Positions 22,851 through 32,705 of a stretch of 64,000 nt of DNA are shown one piece after another. Position 1 is the first letter of the stretch; each line of letters begins with the position of its first letter. The DNA comes from Ichthyophis bannanicus. Taxonomy: Eukaryota > Chordata > Amphibia > Gymnophiona > Ichthyophiidae. Both the position numbers and the translations under genes were made by a program. The notes beneath the pieces were generated by a model that worked only from the letters and a program-made list of their open reading frames with translations, was not told where the DNA came from and ran no database searches. The stretch covers positions 1,666,440,800 to 1,666,504,799 of the forward strand of contig CM066031.1 in NCBI GenBank assembly GCA_033557465.1. The letters run 5' to 3'.

Positions 22851-23109
22851 CCCAGGAGGTCTCAGGAATCTTATCTTTACCAACCTGAAAAAAAAAAAAG
22901 AAAACACTTTCTTCCCCTCTGTTTCGGGCTCGTTCCCAGTCCTTTTCTGGAGTGCGTGGGCCCAGGGACAGTCCCACCCAAAGGAGGACTCTCCTGGGCT
23001 GTGCAATGAAGATTTGGGGGCCCTTTCTTCGGTTCCTCCGGTTGGATGCAGGCTTCGCCTTTTTTTTTTTTTTTTTTTAGGAATGGACCTGGGTTTCCAA
23101 GGATAACTG

Positions 23110-24395
23110 GGTGCTAATCACCCTTCAGTTTGGCTATGTCCTGGGATGCAAGGAGCAGATGCCTTCATCATCTTCCCTTGTGGGTCTGTGCCATTGTGTG
23201 GACCAATGTTAACAACTTGCTGCACCTAAAGGCGGTGGGGTGTCCATCCCGCTAGATGAGAAGGGCAAGGGCACATGCTCCATGTCTCTTCTGGTGCCAA
23301 AAAAAATAAATAAATACTGTTCCTTCCGGCCCATTCTGGACCTTAAGAGGGTTAACGAGCACTTGCGCATCCTGTGCTTTTAGATAGAAACCTTGTGCTC
23401 CATAATTCAGGTAGTGCACCGAGGGGAGTTTTTGGCTTCTCTGGATCTGGCCGAAGCATATTTTCATTCCTGATCCAGACAGATCAGCAAAGTATCTGGG
23501 TTTTCCCATGCTTTGCTCTCACTATCAGTTCACCACCCTCCCTGTTGGGCTGTCCACCATCCCAGGGACGTTATGCAAGGTCATGGTGGTGGCAGCTGCG
23601 GCGCCGAGGGAATTGTGTCCATCTCTATCTGGACAACTGGTTCATGAGAGCCCATTCCCTTTTGGAGGTGTCTTGGGTGGTGTCCAGAGTGGTGTCCTTT
23701 TTGAAAAGCCTCAGCTGGGTGACCAATCAGGGCAAGAGCCTGCTGTTGCCTTCCCAGTCCCTGGAGTTTCTGGGAACACGTTTCGGCACTCAAGTGGCCG
23801 GAGTTTTCCTGCCAGAGGAGAAAGTCAAAGTGTTGGATTGCCTGGTGCTGTTCTGTGCGCAGCAGGCTCCCAGAGTCTGGGCTTATCTTCAGCTCCTAGG
23901 ATTGATAGTGTCTTAGGCGCATCCTCACATTTGACTGCTCCGGGGTCCTTGCTGGCTCAGTGGTCCCCAAGTTCTCAGGAGTTCCAGCGCAGGCTCCCGC
24001 TCCCATTGATGGTGAAATCCAGCATGCGGTGGTGGCAGCAGCCCCGTCATCTGAGGAAGGGCGTGCTGCTGGACGATTTCTCCTGGATCTTCTGATGATG
24101 GATGCCAGTCTCTCGGGCTGGGGAGTCCAATGTCAAGAACATATGGCACAGGACCATTGGAACCGCAGAGAAGTGATGTGGTCCAACTACCGCCTCGAGG
24201 CGAGGGTCATCAGGTTGGATTTTCTGCGTTTCTGGCCCCTGTTTGAGGGCTGGACGATTCGAGTATTTTCAGACAATGCCACGGCGATGGCGTCAGTAAG
24301 GTGGCATGAGGAGTGTCAGGGTAGCTCTGGAGATGGCTCTCCGATTTGTCTGGGTGGAGAAGAATCTTCTAGCCTTGTAAGCTCAGCACATTACT
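23110..24395 (+). pseudogene. DIRS element 1 reverse transcriptase-RNase H (decayed)
   Basis: The 5' part near 23250-23480 is in broken frames, with an A-rich slip at 23300. The frame at 23374-23916 carries LYLDNWFMRAH, the active-site motif with Asn in place of the second Asp, then QGKSLLLPSQSLEFLGTRF (the 'N.eKS.l.P.q...fLG' block). The next frame carries MMDASLSGWGVQCQEH at about 24098 and VFSDNATAMASV near 24270, the D...D core of the RNase H domain. The enzyme would reverse-transcribe element RNA. Frameshifts separate all blocks. Confidence 0.8.
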
Positions 24396-24479
24396 AGGGT
24401 GGACAGTATGGAAGTGAACTTTCTCAGCCAGCACTCTCTGGATGCTGAAGAGTGGGAGAAGAGTCAAGAGGTGTTTCAG

Positions 24480-24640
24480 TTGATTCTGCACTGCTGTGGT
24501 CAGTAGCCCCTGCAGATATTTGTTGAGCAGCAACATGGGCATCACTTTCCACTTTTGTGAAGCATCACTGTTTGGATGTCCACGCACAGGGGAACATGGC
24601 CTTTGGCTCTCGGGTTTTGTAAGCTGCAGTGTCCTCTTCC
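24480..24640 (+). pseudogene. DIRS element 1 tyrosine recombinase, C-terminal stub
   Basis: In the frame beginning near 24505 the plus strand reads APADICSAATWASLSTFVKH, the conserved C-terminal end of DIRS recombinases ('eICraAtWsS..TF..hY'). The same block ends element 2 at 56.4 kb. The rest of the roughly 300-residue recombinase is absent between the RNase H block and this stub, so a large internal deletion removed it. Confidence 0.65.
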
Positions 24641-24669
24641 CGCCCAGTGGAATTGTAGGTTTGGTACAT

Positions 24670-24775
24670 CCCGCTTGTCTAGACTGGTCTAGCAAGATGA
24701 TATGGAAGGTGACATTTACTTACCAGTTAATGTCCTTTCTGTGTGTCCTGCTAGACCAGTCCAGGGCCCGCCCCT
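24670..24775. repeat. DIRS element 1 internal complementary region
   Basis: TCTAGACTGGTCTAGCAAGA then GATATGG is the complement of the element's left end. AAGGTGACATTTACTTACC onward is the complement of its right end. The two halves meet near 24711. This circle-junction arrangement is a hallmark of DIRS replication. Confidence 0.85.
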
Positions 24776-24944
24776 GAAAATAGATTTGCTGAGTTCTTCT
24801 GCTTTGGTTCCCTTGGGTCCGCTATGATTTTTATACTTGGCTCTGCAGGTTCATCTTCTATGGACAACTTTCTGTTTATGCATTCCTGTAAATAGTTCTC
24901 TACTGCTGCTTACTCGTTGTTGCCCACAATTGAGGTATGAGGCT

Positions 24945-25160
24945 TGCCATGTTTCTCCTATATGCTTTGGGGCAAATACTGAAGGGATCTCTAGTGGCTG
25001 AGGCAAATAGAGGCATGGGAGTTACTGAGTCATTGAAATATGGGCTTTTCATTGGTTCTGTCTCCACCAATCTGCTGGTAGGGGAACACAACCCTCTTGT
25101 CTAGACTGGTCTAGCAGGACTCAAGGAAAGGACGTTAGCTGTAAAGTAAAATGTCACCTT
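24945..25160 (-). repeat. DIRS element 1 right inverted terminal repeat and end
   Basis: The complement of the left repeat runs to about 25123, followed by a unique right-end extension to 25160 (TAAAGTAAAATGTCACCTT) that is represented only in the internal complementary region. Confidence 0.8.
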
Positions 25161-25440
25161 AAGCTCTGGAATTTGTTGCTGGAGGATGAAGAAAAAGCTG
25201 TTAGTTTAGCTCATTTTTAAAGAAGTTTGATCACGTTCCTGAAGGAAAAGTCCATAAACCATTATTAAGGAGGACCAGGGAAATCCACTGCTTAGCCCAG
25301 GGATAAAGCAGCATGGCATCTGTCTATCTTTTGGGATTTTGCCAAGCACTTCTGACCTAGGTTGGAAACAGTATACTAAGCTTGATGGACCTTTTAGTCT
25401 GACCCATTATGGCAAACCTGAAGTTCTTCTTCCTTTATTT
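25161..25440 (+). mobile_element. CR1-type LINE, part 2 (continues 20365-20627)
   Basis: It resumes with the last coding block ('LWNLLLEDEEKAVSLAHF' read in broken frame) and the 3' untranslated CTTGATGGACCTTTTAGTCTG and ACCCATTATGGCAAACCTGA. Confidence 0.85.
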
Positions 25441-25504
25441 ATCCCCACCATTTTTGTAAAACTTTTAAAGCAATTACTATATTTTTATCTCCTCTACTAC
25501 TGCT

Positions 25505-25610
25505 TCTCTTTTTCTATCAGTTTCTATTTATTATTGTAAGCTGCCTTGATATATCTTCAGTGGAAGGCAGTATAGAAAGTGTTCTGAATGAAGATAAACA
25601 TAAGAAAGGA
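25505..25610 (+). mobile_element. LINE 3'-end relic
   Basis: TATTATTGTAAGCTGCCTTG followed by GTGGAAGGCAGTATAGAAAG resembles the plus-strand 3' untranslated end of an L2-like LINE ('gtaag.cgc.ttga..gcggtatataaa'). Confidence 0.4.
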
Positions 25611-25914
25611 AGAGCAATACCCAGAGCTACAGTAGTGTACTGTAGTATAGATGGGCCATTGACCATACTGGATGAGACAAACGGTCCTTTTCTATTGACA
25701 TCAACTAGGGGAACCCATAGAATAATCATGCCAGTTTCAAGCTGTAACCAATATGCTACTGATCCAGCCTTCTATGACGACACCCAGTGTCTGTGGGTTC
25801 ATTGCTTACTACTGTTGCAAGATTTATGAGTAGCAGTGAGAGGATATAGAAGAACGCTGGCTATAAAGACAGAACTAAAAGTGTTGGAGCCAGCTGATAC
25901 TAAGAGGATTGACT

Positions 25915-28250
25915 GACTTATTTATAAGCATTCTAATCTGCCATTTATTATAACAACATTTGCATATCACTGTTTACATAATAACAGCAGAATCAACATA
26001 ATACCAACATCATAGTAAATAAAACACAAAATGATTTTACCCCCCTCCCCAACTGCCTAACTTCCCCAACCATACATCAAGATCGAAAGTATAAACAATC
26101 CGAAATAGGTGTGTTTTTAGTTTTTTCCTAAGTGCTGGTAAATTGGTCTCCTGACGTAACTCTACTAGCCAATCATTCTACCATTCAACAGCCTTCAAAG
26201 AAAAGGCCCACGATTGATGGCTCACTAACCTGAACTCCTCCTCGGGAATTATTTCCAACCGATCCACGTACTGAAATTGCACCGCTTGAGTGGGAACATA
26301 ACTCCATACTTTTCTTGAAGATAAACGGACCCAATCTAGGCTGTAACTTAAAAACCAACAATAAGATTTTAAACCTAATGTGATTCTTTTGAGAGCTAAT
26401 GAAGTTATTGTAGCAACAGAAAGATATAATCGTACTTTAAAGCCCACCAGTAAGCTTGGCAGTCGTAGTCTGAATTTACCGCACATGCCGCAACAAATTT
26501 CAGAGAGGACCAAGCAAAATACTGTTACAGTAATTGAGGTGAGCCAAGATCCAAGCCTGGACCATCAGTCACAAATCTGCTGTTTCTAAATAGGGACACA
26601 ATTTCTGCACCATATGGAGATCTCGAAAATAAGCTTGTCAATTAAGTGATCTGCTAACACTTGAGAAAAACATACAAAGGTTATACAGAAAATTAAACTT
26701 ATAGGAAAAATCCTCTATCAAAAAGAATTTTTTGTTGGGTAACCTTTATCCAAGTTGTCTCTAGTGGTCTATAGTTTTGATAGATGATTTTTCCTATAAG
26801 CTCAATTTTCTGGAAAACAAGCTTATTCACATGTGATGCCAATGTTAACCTCACATCCAACCACACTTCTACATCCCTCACCACATCTTTTATCACTGTC
26901 TTGCCTGGAACCCAGATCTAAGCAGGTCACAGCACCCCAAACCTTGTTCCCTACTCATAGCATCTCACTCTTATTAACATTCAGCTGCAGCTTATGATAC
27001 ACATACCAATGTTAAACTGCAACCATCACCTCTTGAATCCAACAGTGTCACATTATCTGTGACTAACTGATATTTCACTCTCCAAAGACCATAGAAAAGA
27101 GCCATAAAAATATTAAAAAGATAAGGGGAGAGTATTTCCCCTTGAGGGACCCCACTCTGCAATTTCCAAGAAGGCGACAATTCATCATTTGCCAATAACC
27201 ATCTGCTGACAACTCACAAGAAAAACTTCAAACCAAGCATAGAGTATCCCTCCCAGTCCTACCCTCTGAAGCCTGTTCAGCAACAACCCATGATCCTGCT
27301 GACACATCTAAGAAAATTATAACTACATCATTACCACAGCTTAAATTCCAATGCAAATTATCTTTACAGAAAGCAACACTGTCTCAGTACTAAGGCTGCG
27401 TTGGAATCCAGATTGACATTCATCTGATACCTAATCCCTCCCTAAATAATCCAGCAATTTCATCGCCATTGCTTTTTCAATCAATTTCCCTGAAAAGGGA
27501 AGATGTGAGAGTGGCCTGTAACTTTCAGCTTTTTCTATATTGTTCGTGCCCTGCTTCAAAATGGGTTTGATCACTGCATATTTCCATACTGATGGAAATA
27601 CTCTTTCTTGCGAGAAGCAATTCACCACCTACGCTAAATATCTCTGCAACCCTTTTTCTGCCACCAGCACTATAGAGGAGAGAGAGGGATCCAATAGACT
27701 GGTAGTCTCCACAAGAACTCTAAGACCTCACCTTCTGAAACCTCCAAAAACATTTCCCAAGCACCCCTCTAATCTTTTCATCCCTTCTACCACACCCTCC
27801 TCAATCTGTAACTTTGACATTGCCATTTCATGACCCTACCTGTGTCTAATTGCTACTACCTGTCCCTCAAAATATACCGCAAATTGACTGGGGTCTGAAT
27901 CCATTTGCCCTTGACAGGATTGTTCCTTGATAAACCCAGAGGCCACTTCAAACAACTCCCATGGTCAACAGAGCAATGATTTAATCAATGTGGCTGTAAT
28001 CTTCTCCCACCATCGAGTCTTAGCATCCCTTCCTAGCTGTTCCCTCTACTGCCTCTCCAGTCATCTGCACTCCTTCCTTTTCTCCCGCAAGTCTTCAGAA
28101 AACCAAAGAACTCTATGCTGACGCCATGCTGTGCGTACCAGGATGCACCCCAGAGATCTGTCATATAAGGCAAAAATGGGATTCTGTAATAGATATTTCC
28201 TCCAAGTACATTGGTAGCTCTTTAAAATGCTAAGCAATCTTCTGATGGTT
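25915..28250 (-). mobile_element. L2-like LINE, long copy
   Basis: Over 2.3 kb of minus-strand LINE sequence, from the 3' end near 25920-26000 (complement of TTTATAAGCATTCTAATCTG) to the start of the reverse-transcriptase region near 27630 and beyond. The coding remnant is entered separately. The sequence from 27640 to 28250 is probably the upstream part of the same copy, but I see no clear motif there. Confidence 0.65.
26170..27640 (-). pseudogene. L2-like reverse transcriptase (decayed)
   Basis: On the minus strand, 27431-27628 reads FPSVWKYAVIKPILKQG and AESYRPLSHLPFSGKLIEKA, the first RT block. 26992-27195 reads LQSGVPQGEILSPYLFNIFM, block B, continuing to LVTDNVTLLDS, where the family's YADDTQL is degraded. 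VWLDVRLTLASHVNKL near 26830 and the C-terminal 'WSYVPTQAVQ...SFSLKAVEW' part near 26180-26290 follow. Block order is right, but each sits in a different frame and the active-site aspartates are lost, so the copy is long dead. Confidence 0.75.
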
Positions 28251-29105
28251 CTAAATGTGGAGAAGAGGGAAAGAGAGTATTGTCATGATCCTTCAAGAAC
28301 ACTGGCTATGTGCTACTGTTCTTTTTATATTAATGATTACCAGACTGCCAGAATCTGAAGATAGCAGAAATATTAAATTGTAAGAGGAAGGACTGTAGTA
28401 TTTTAACAGCATCTACATTTATTAAATAACGCAATTTATGTTAATATGCCCAATAGTTTCTCAAAATAGTCTCTCCCAGCACTGAACTATTAAAACCAAT
28501 TGTTTTTCATAATTGACAACAATTTGATGATAATTGCACATCTTAGCACCTATTTTGGGATGACATTCACAAACTTAAATTGTCAAACTGCGAGGCAGAA
28601 TTAACATTTGAATGCAGAAAAAGTGGTATATGTTAAAATCGAAACGTGTTTCTAAGTCAAAAAATCTGTGATACTACTAGAACGAGTGAATTTTAGAATC
28701 ACCATAGTCTTCTGTATAGTTCTACAGTGTATGGTCACTTTCAACTTTAGGACATCCCAGTTAGTATCAGGTTATGTTCATTGAGAGGCTCTGACATTGG
28801 AGGCACATTTTAAGGCTAGAATGAAAGTAAATTTCATACTTACCAAATTCTTATGAAATTATTTGAAATTTGCCTTTATGCAAAAGCTTTGTTTTAGAAT
28901 ATAATGGAAATTGAAATGCAGCTCAAGATCATCGGGTCTTTTATAATCTGTTTGAGTTAGTGGCAGAGCGAAGATGGGGGGTGGGCTGGAGTTGGTGAAT
29001 AATTTGCATCTTTTGAGCGTGCCAATAATTGCATTGGTCAGTTTTGATCCAAAAACTTTCATATGTCTCTGAAAGGTTTGCAAGAAAATGCCACAGATCT
29101 TGTTC
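28251..29105. other. Unassigned sequence
   Basis: AT-rich and without recognised features. Confidence 0.35.
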
Positions 29106-29530
29106 TGTAGATTGAAGACTTTGGGGTTGATATTCCACAGCAACTGTTGGTGTCTTTAAAGCGCTTGGCCGTCGCTGCTTTAACTAAATCTGAATATACA
29201 GCGCAGGAGTTTATATAGCATCTGGTACTGAATATCCAGTTTTGCCTGCCAGAGGTTTTGCTATCGCCACTAACTGTATAGCAAAGCTGCATAAGGTTAG
29301 GGCAGCCATTGATTTCTCTTAACTTTATGCAGTTTCGATATCCAGTTAGCTGCTAAATATCACTGTTCACCAGATGACTGCCAGAACCACCCACAGACTG
29401 TCCCGGAATTAACCAGGCATCTTTATTGCAGTCTTGGGAATATTCAGCGGTATCGGGATTGATGACATTTATGCAGTTTGCAGGAGCTGCAATCCATATA
29501 AATACATCTGAATATCGACTCCTTCATTTT
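29106..29530. repeat. Foldback-family copy (CCGGTTA/GATATTCAG type)
   Basis: Phrases such as TGAATATCCAGTTTTGCC, TTTATGCAGTTTCGATATCC and TTTATGCAGTTTGCAGGAGC recur in the big foldback at 40.8-43.3 kb (TTTATGCAGTTTGCAGATCT at 42980). The copy is diverged, with no protein; boundaries are approximate. Confidence 0.45.
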
Positions 29531-29654
29531 TAGTCGCTGCCAATCTCGTTTATCAGAAACACTAAAAGGTTCACTGTTTGCATATCCTGGTTTCCACAGA
29601 TTAAATGGTGAGAAGGGTCTAAGAGAATCTTATCATTCAAGAATTTCTATATTT

Positions 29655-29865
29655 GGGGCCACCCTAGTAGCGAAGTGGTAGCTGTTGCACATTACCCTTT
29701 GGAAGACCTGGGTTTGATTTTGGTGCTGGGACCCTGCCCTATGGATAATCTGGCTCTGAGGATTCTAGCAACCCCTAGCGGCCAGATTTGGAGGTCATGT
29801 TCACTGGGTTCAAGAGAGAGCTGGGTTTTGTAGCCTCTGGCCAACAACTGATATTACAATAGGCA
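29655..29865 (+). mobile_element. Candidate tRNA-derived SINE
   Basis: CCTAGTAGCGAAGTGGTAGC at about 29663 resembles box A, and GGGTTTGATTTTGGTGC near 29708 resembles box B, about 40 bases downstream, the spacing of a tRNA-type internal promoter. The downstream body to about 29865 has no poly(A) tail. It is not a functional tRNA: the D and anticodon arms do not pair well. Confidence 0.45.
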
Positions 29866-30412
29866 TACTAAATTGAGAGAGGAATATCAAATTGGAGTGG
29901 GGGGGCAAAGCCCAGGTAATTGCAAATTAAGTTTTATGAAATAATAAGCTCAAAGGAATAGAAGAAAACTACCAAGCCAAAAATAAAATGGTATTTAAAG
30001 AACATCTTTCCATGTGAAAACCGGTATCGTACGTAATAAGTTCCCAAATGGCCAAGCAGAAACTTTTTTCATGTCAATAAAGTATAGTCCGTCTCTTTTC
30101 TGACTTTGTATTCCCCCTTCTGTGGTGTGGTCAGAACACACCAGAACATATTCTACCTCCCTATACATTATGGTGTGAATACACAGTCTGCGTGGCAGTT
30201 TGCATTATGTGACTCTCCCGCACTGGAAAGAAGACTTATGCATTCTGAGGAGCCAGCCATGGAGGAGTTGATTCTCTTTTCGTATCACACGATGTTCCAT
30301 TGAAGCTTGCCGTTAATGTTCTCAAAAAGGCCTAATCATGTTGGCCTGGTTGAACCCGTGCTGCTTCCTGCTAATTGGTCCCCACCCCACCATGTGTGCA
30401 CCCATTTTTTCT
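29866..30412. other. Unassigned sequence
   Basis: No gene or repeat recognised apart from a short G run near 29900. Confidence 0.35.
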
Positions 30413-30634
30413 TTTAGTCCTGTCAAGTCAATGCTGACTTCTGGCAACCCAGCTGCCTCTGGGTTTTCTTGACAATGTATTACTGGAAGTTGATTGCCAG
30501 GCCTTTTCTTCCATGGCAATGGAGGGTAAAGTGACTTGCCCAAGGTCACAAGGAGTACCAGTGGGATTTGAACCCTTGATCGTTTGGGTACTGAGCAGTT
30601 GCCTCTAACCATTAGGCTACTCCTCCACTCCCAT
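30413..30634 (-). mobile_element. tRNA-derived SINE with RTE-like 3' tail
   Basis: Same family as 8236-8461. On the minus strand: GGAGGAGTAGCCTAATGGTT (box A region) near 30628, GGGTTCAAATCCC (box B) near 30575, CTTGGGCAAGTCACTTTACC, then GGGTTGCCAGAAGTCAGCAT and TGACTTGACAGGAC at the 3' end near 30417. The tail is close to the RTE end at 34.5 kb. Confidence 0.85.
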
Positions 30635-31230
30635 GTGCATTCATATGATCTCTTATAAAGGCTCTCAATATTGTCCTCGGTGTTGATGTAAGACTAGCCT
30701 ATGTACCTGATTCTGATATATGTCTCATTTCTTAATATATGTCCACATGTGTCCCTCACAAGCACTGTGGAAGCCATTTCCTTTAATTGATTCCAGAAGT
30801 ATTTACATTGGTCATGAACAGCTTCATTTATTTCCCTCAGCATCCTTGAATGAATTTCATTCTGTCCTTGGTACTTGATTCATTTTCGCAGAGCCCAATT
30901 TGTTCCTTTCCTGCCCTTGGTTTTCCCAGGTCTTTATTGTGCTTGTTTGGTCATTCTCACACAATAGCTTCCTCCATAAACACTATAGAGAAAATTAGGA
31001 TTTCTGCTTTGTCCCTTTGAGTAAATTTGTTTCCCAACCCATCTACAAAGAGACCTGTAGTATTCCTCCTCACCCTTGTGTTATTAGCATCTTTGACTTG
31101 TTGTTGTTGGGTTTTCTATATTTAATTCTTTTATCTTTTTTTAGTTTTGTATATGGAATAGCTCTCACATGTATTTTTACATGTTCTGTAGAGTTTAAAA
31201 CTTCTGAATGTTCCTTTTTCAATTTGTTTT
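30635..31230. other. Unassigned sequence
   Basis: No confident signature; pyrimidine-rich. Confidence 0.35.
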
Positions 31231-31402
31231 AAAATACTTTGAGCCCGATAATCAAAGGAGTTTAAACATTGAGCAGCGGCTGCTAAATCCCCCGTCTATA
31301 CATTTTCCGTGACACTATACAGGTATCCCTGCTGAAAGTTCCTCTAAATACCCTCTCTCTGCCCTGCCACTATACCTAGAGCATCAATATTCAGCCACTC
31401 AT

Positions 31403-32017
31403 AGAGGATATTATAATATGCAATTCTGGTCACCATATCTTAAAAAGGATATAGCGGAATTAGAAAAGGTACAGAAAAGAGCCACCAAAATGGTAAAGGA
31501 ATTTGAAGGATACCCCTATGAAGAGAAGCTTATAAGGTTGGGGCTATTCAACTTGGAAAAGAGATGGCTGAGGGGGGATATGATAGAGATCTATAAATTA
31601 ATGAATGGAGTGGAATGGGTACACATAGATCGATTGTTTACACCATCAAAAAGTAGAAAGACTAGGACAAGCAATGAAACCACAATGTAACCCATTTAAG
31701 ACTAATAAGAGAAAATATTTTTTCACTCAACGCATTATCAAACTCTGGAATTCGTTATCGGAGGATATAGCAAAAGCTATTTGTATAGCTGGGTTTAAAA
31801 AAGGTTTGGACAAGTTCCTGGAGGAAAGGTCCATAAGCCATTATTAAAGAGGACCCGAGAAATCCACTGCTTGCCCCAATACAAGCATTGTGGAACGAAC
31901 CTGTGTGTCTTTTTGGGAAACTGCTAGGTACTAGTGACCTGATTTGGCCACTGTTGGAAACAGGATACTCGGTTTGACGGACCATGGTCTGACCCAGTAT
32001 GGTATATCTTATGTTCA
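31403..32017 (+). mobile_element. CR1-type LINE, 3' end
   Basis: Plus-strand 3' portion of the same CR1 subfamily as at 17.9 kb, with the untranslated end ACCATGGTCTGACCCAGTAT and CTTATGTTC. It is inserted in a palindromic MITE. Confidence 0.85.
31418..31850 (+). pseudogene. CR1 protein C-terminal part (decayed)
   Basis: The frame from 31418 reads [40 protein letters not shown] and [20 protein letters not shown]. It shifts near 31680 and continues as KYFFTQRIIKLWNSL to GWV-KKGLDKFLEERSISHY near 31840. It matches the 18.2-18.6 kb copy almost block for block. The active site lies upstream and is not present. Confidence 0.85.
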
Positions 32018-32155
32018 TTATCCATATAGCTAAGAGGTTTAAATTAGGCCTGTGAAAAAGCTGTCCTAAATTAAATCACTTAGTTATATGGATAGTGGCT
32101 GAATATTGCCACTATTTGGATCATTTTAGAAGCCCTATTCGTGCTTTGGACATTA

Positions 32156-32705
32156 GAAAATGGATTTAGAGCTGTCCAAAGCACAGAAACGTCTCCAGAG
32201 TCATTTTAGAAGTCGGTTCTGGGGACCTCCTCATCTGAATGGGGGCATGGACGGGGCATTCCCAGGAACCTGGACATCCTCGCTTGATTTCACAAATGTC
32301 ATGGACACCTGGCGTTGCGTCTAAGTTTAGACCTCCTTCAGGCACAGACAGACATCTGAAAAGCGCTCTTTGTGGCTGGAAAACATCCATAGGGCGTAAA
32401 GAAGAAGAAAGCACTTTATCATTCCCATTACTCAGCACAACTTCAACTAATGTCTAACAGCAGCAGGATTTGAACCCTGGCCCTCGCCCACTATTCTAAC
32501 CATTAGGCAATCCTAGATTTCCAGGTTCTGGAATGTGGTTCAGGGGGTGTCTATGTAGACACCCCCGCAAACGTCCATATTGGGCACGTCCACGTTTGTG
32601 AAATCACATCTGCTCTTGGACGTGCCTGCTTTTTTTTTCAGATGTTCTGGCATAGACATCCAAGGTTGCACTTGGACGTCCCTTCTAAAATTCCCCTCCA
32701 CATGG
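32156..32705. mobile_element. MITE-like element with an internal tRNA-like segment
   Basis: CATTTTAGAAGTCGG near 32202 and CCTTCTAAAATTCCC near 32682 are inverted relative to one another. GGACGT/ACGTCC words are scattered between, as is the hairpin GGGTGTCTA-TGT-AGACACCC at 32545-32566. At 32455-32515 the minus strand has TGCCTAATGGTTAGAATAG then AGGGTTCAAATCCTGC, which look like boxes A and B of a tRNA-derived SINE inside the element. Confidence 0.45.

Larger units (their letters stand above)
20628..25160 (+). mobile_element. DIRS-type retrotransposon, element 1
   Basis: The 4533-bp insertion is defined by both ends of the interrupted CR1. Inverted terminal repeats of about 150 bases (20628-20800 and about 24945-25135) share TTGCTAGACCAGTCCAGAC, GGATTGGTGGAGA, and CCAATGAAAAGCCC with their complements. 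An internal complementary region at 24670-24775 joins the complements of the two extreme ends. Coding remnants are in the normal order: reverse transcriptase, RNase H, then a stub of tyrosine recombinase. No target-site duplication is seen, as expected for recombinase-mediated insertion. Many stops and the missing recombinase core make it inactive. Confidence 0.9.
31231..32155. mobile_element. Palindromic MITE interrupted by a CR1
   Basis: Left part (31231-31400) ends with CAATATTCAGCCACTCATAG. The right part (32018-32155) contains GGATAGTGGCTGAATATTG, its approximate inverse, plus a stem ATCCATATAGCTAAG/CTTAGTTATATGGAT at 32020-32095. The two halves flank the CR1 at 31403-32017, so the MITE is older. 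Outer ends are not precisely placed. Confidence 0.5.

Noticed and set aside
22666..23106. 146-codon frame as an independent gene
   Set aside because: It lies within DIRS element 1 and ends in a poly-Phe run from a T tract; treated as degraded gag region.
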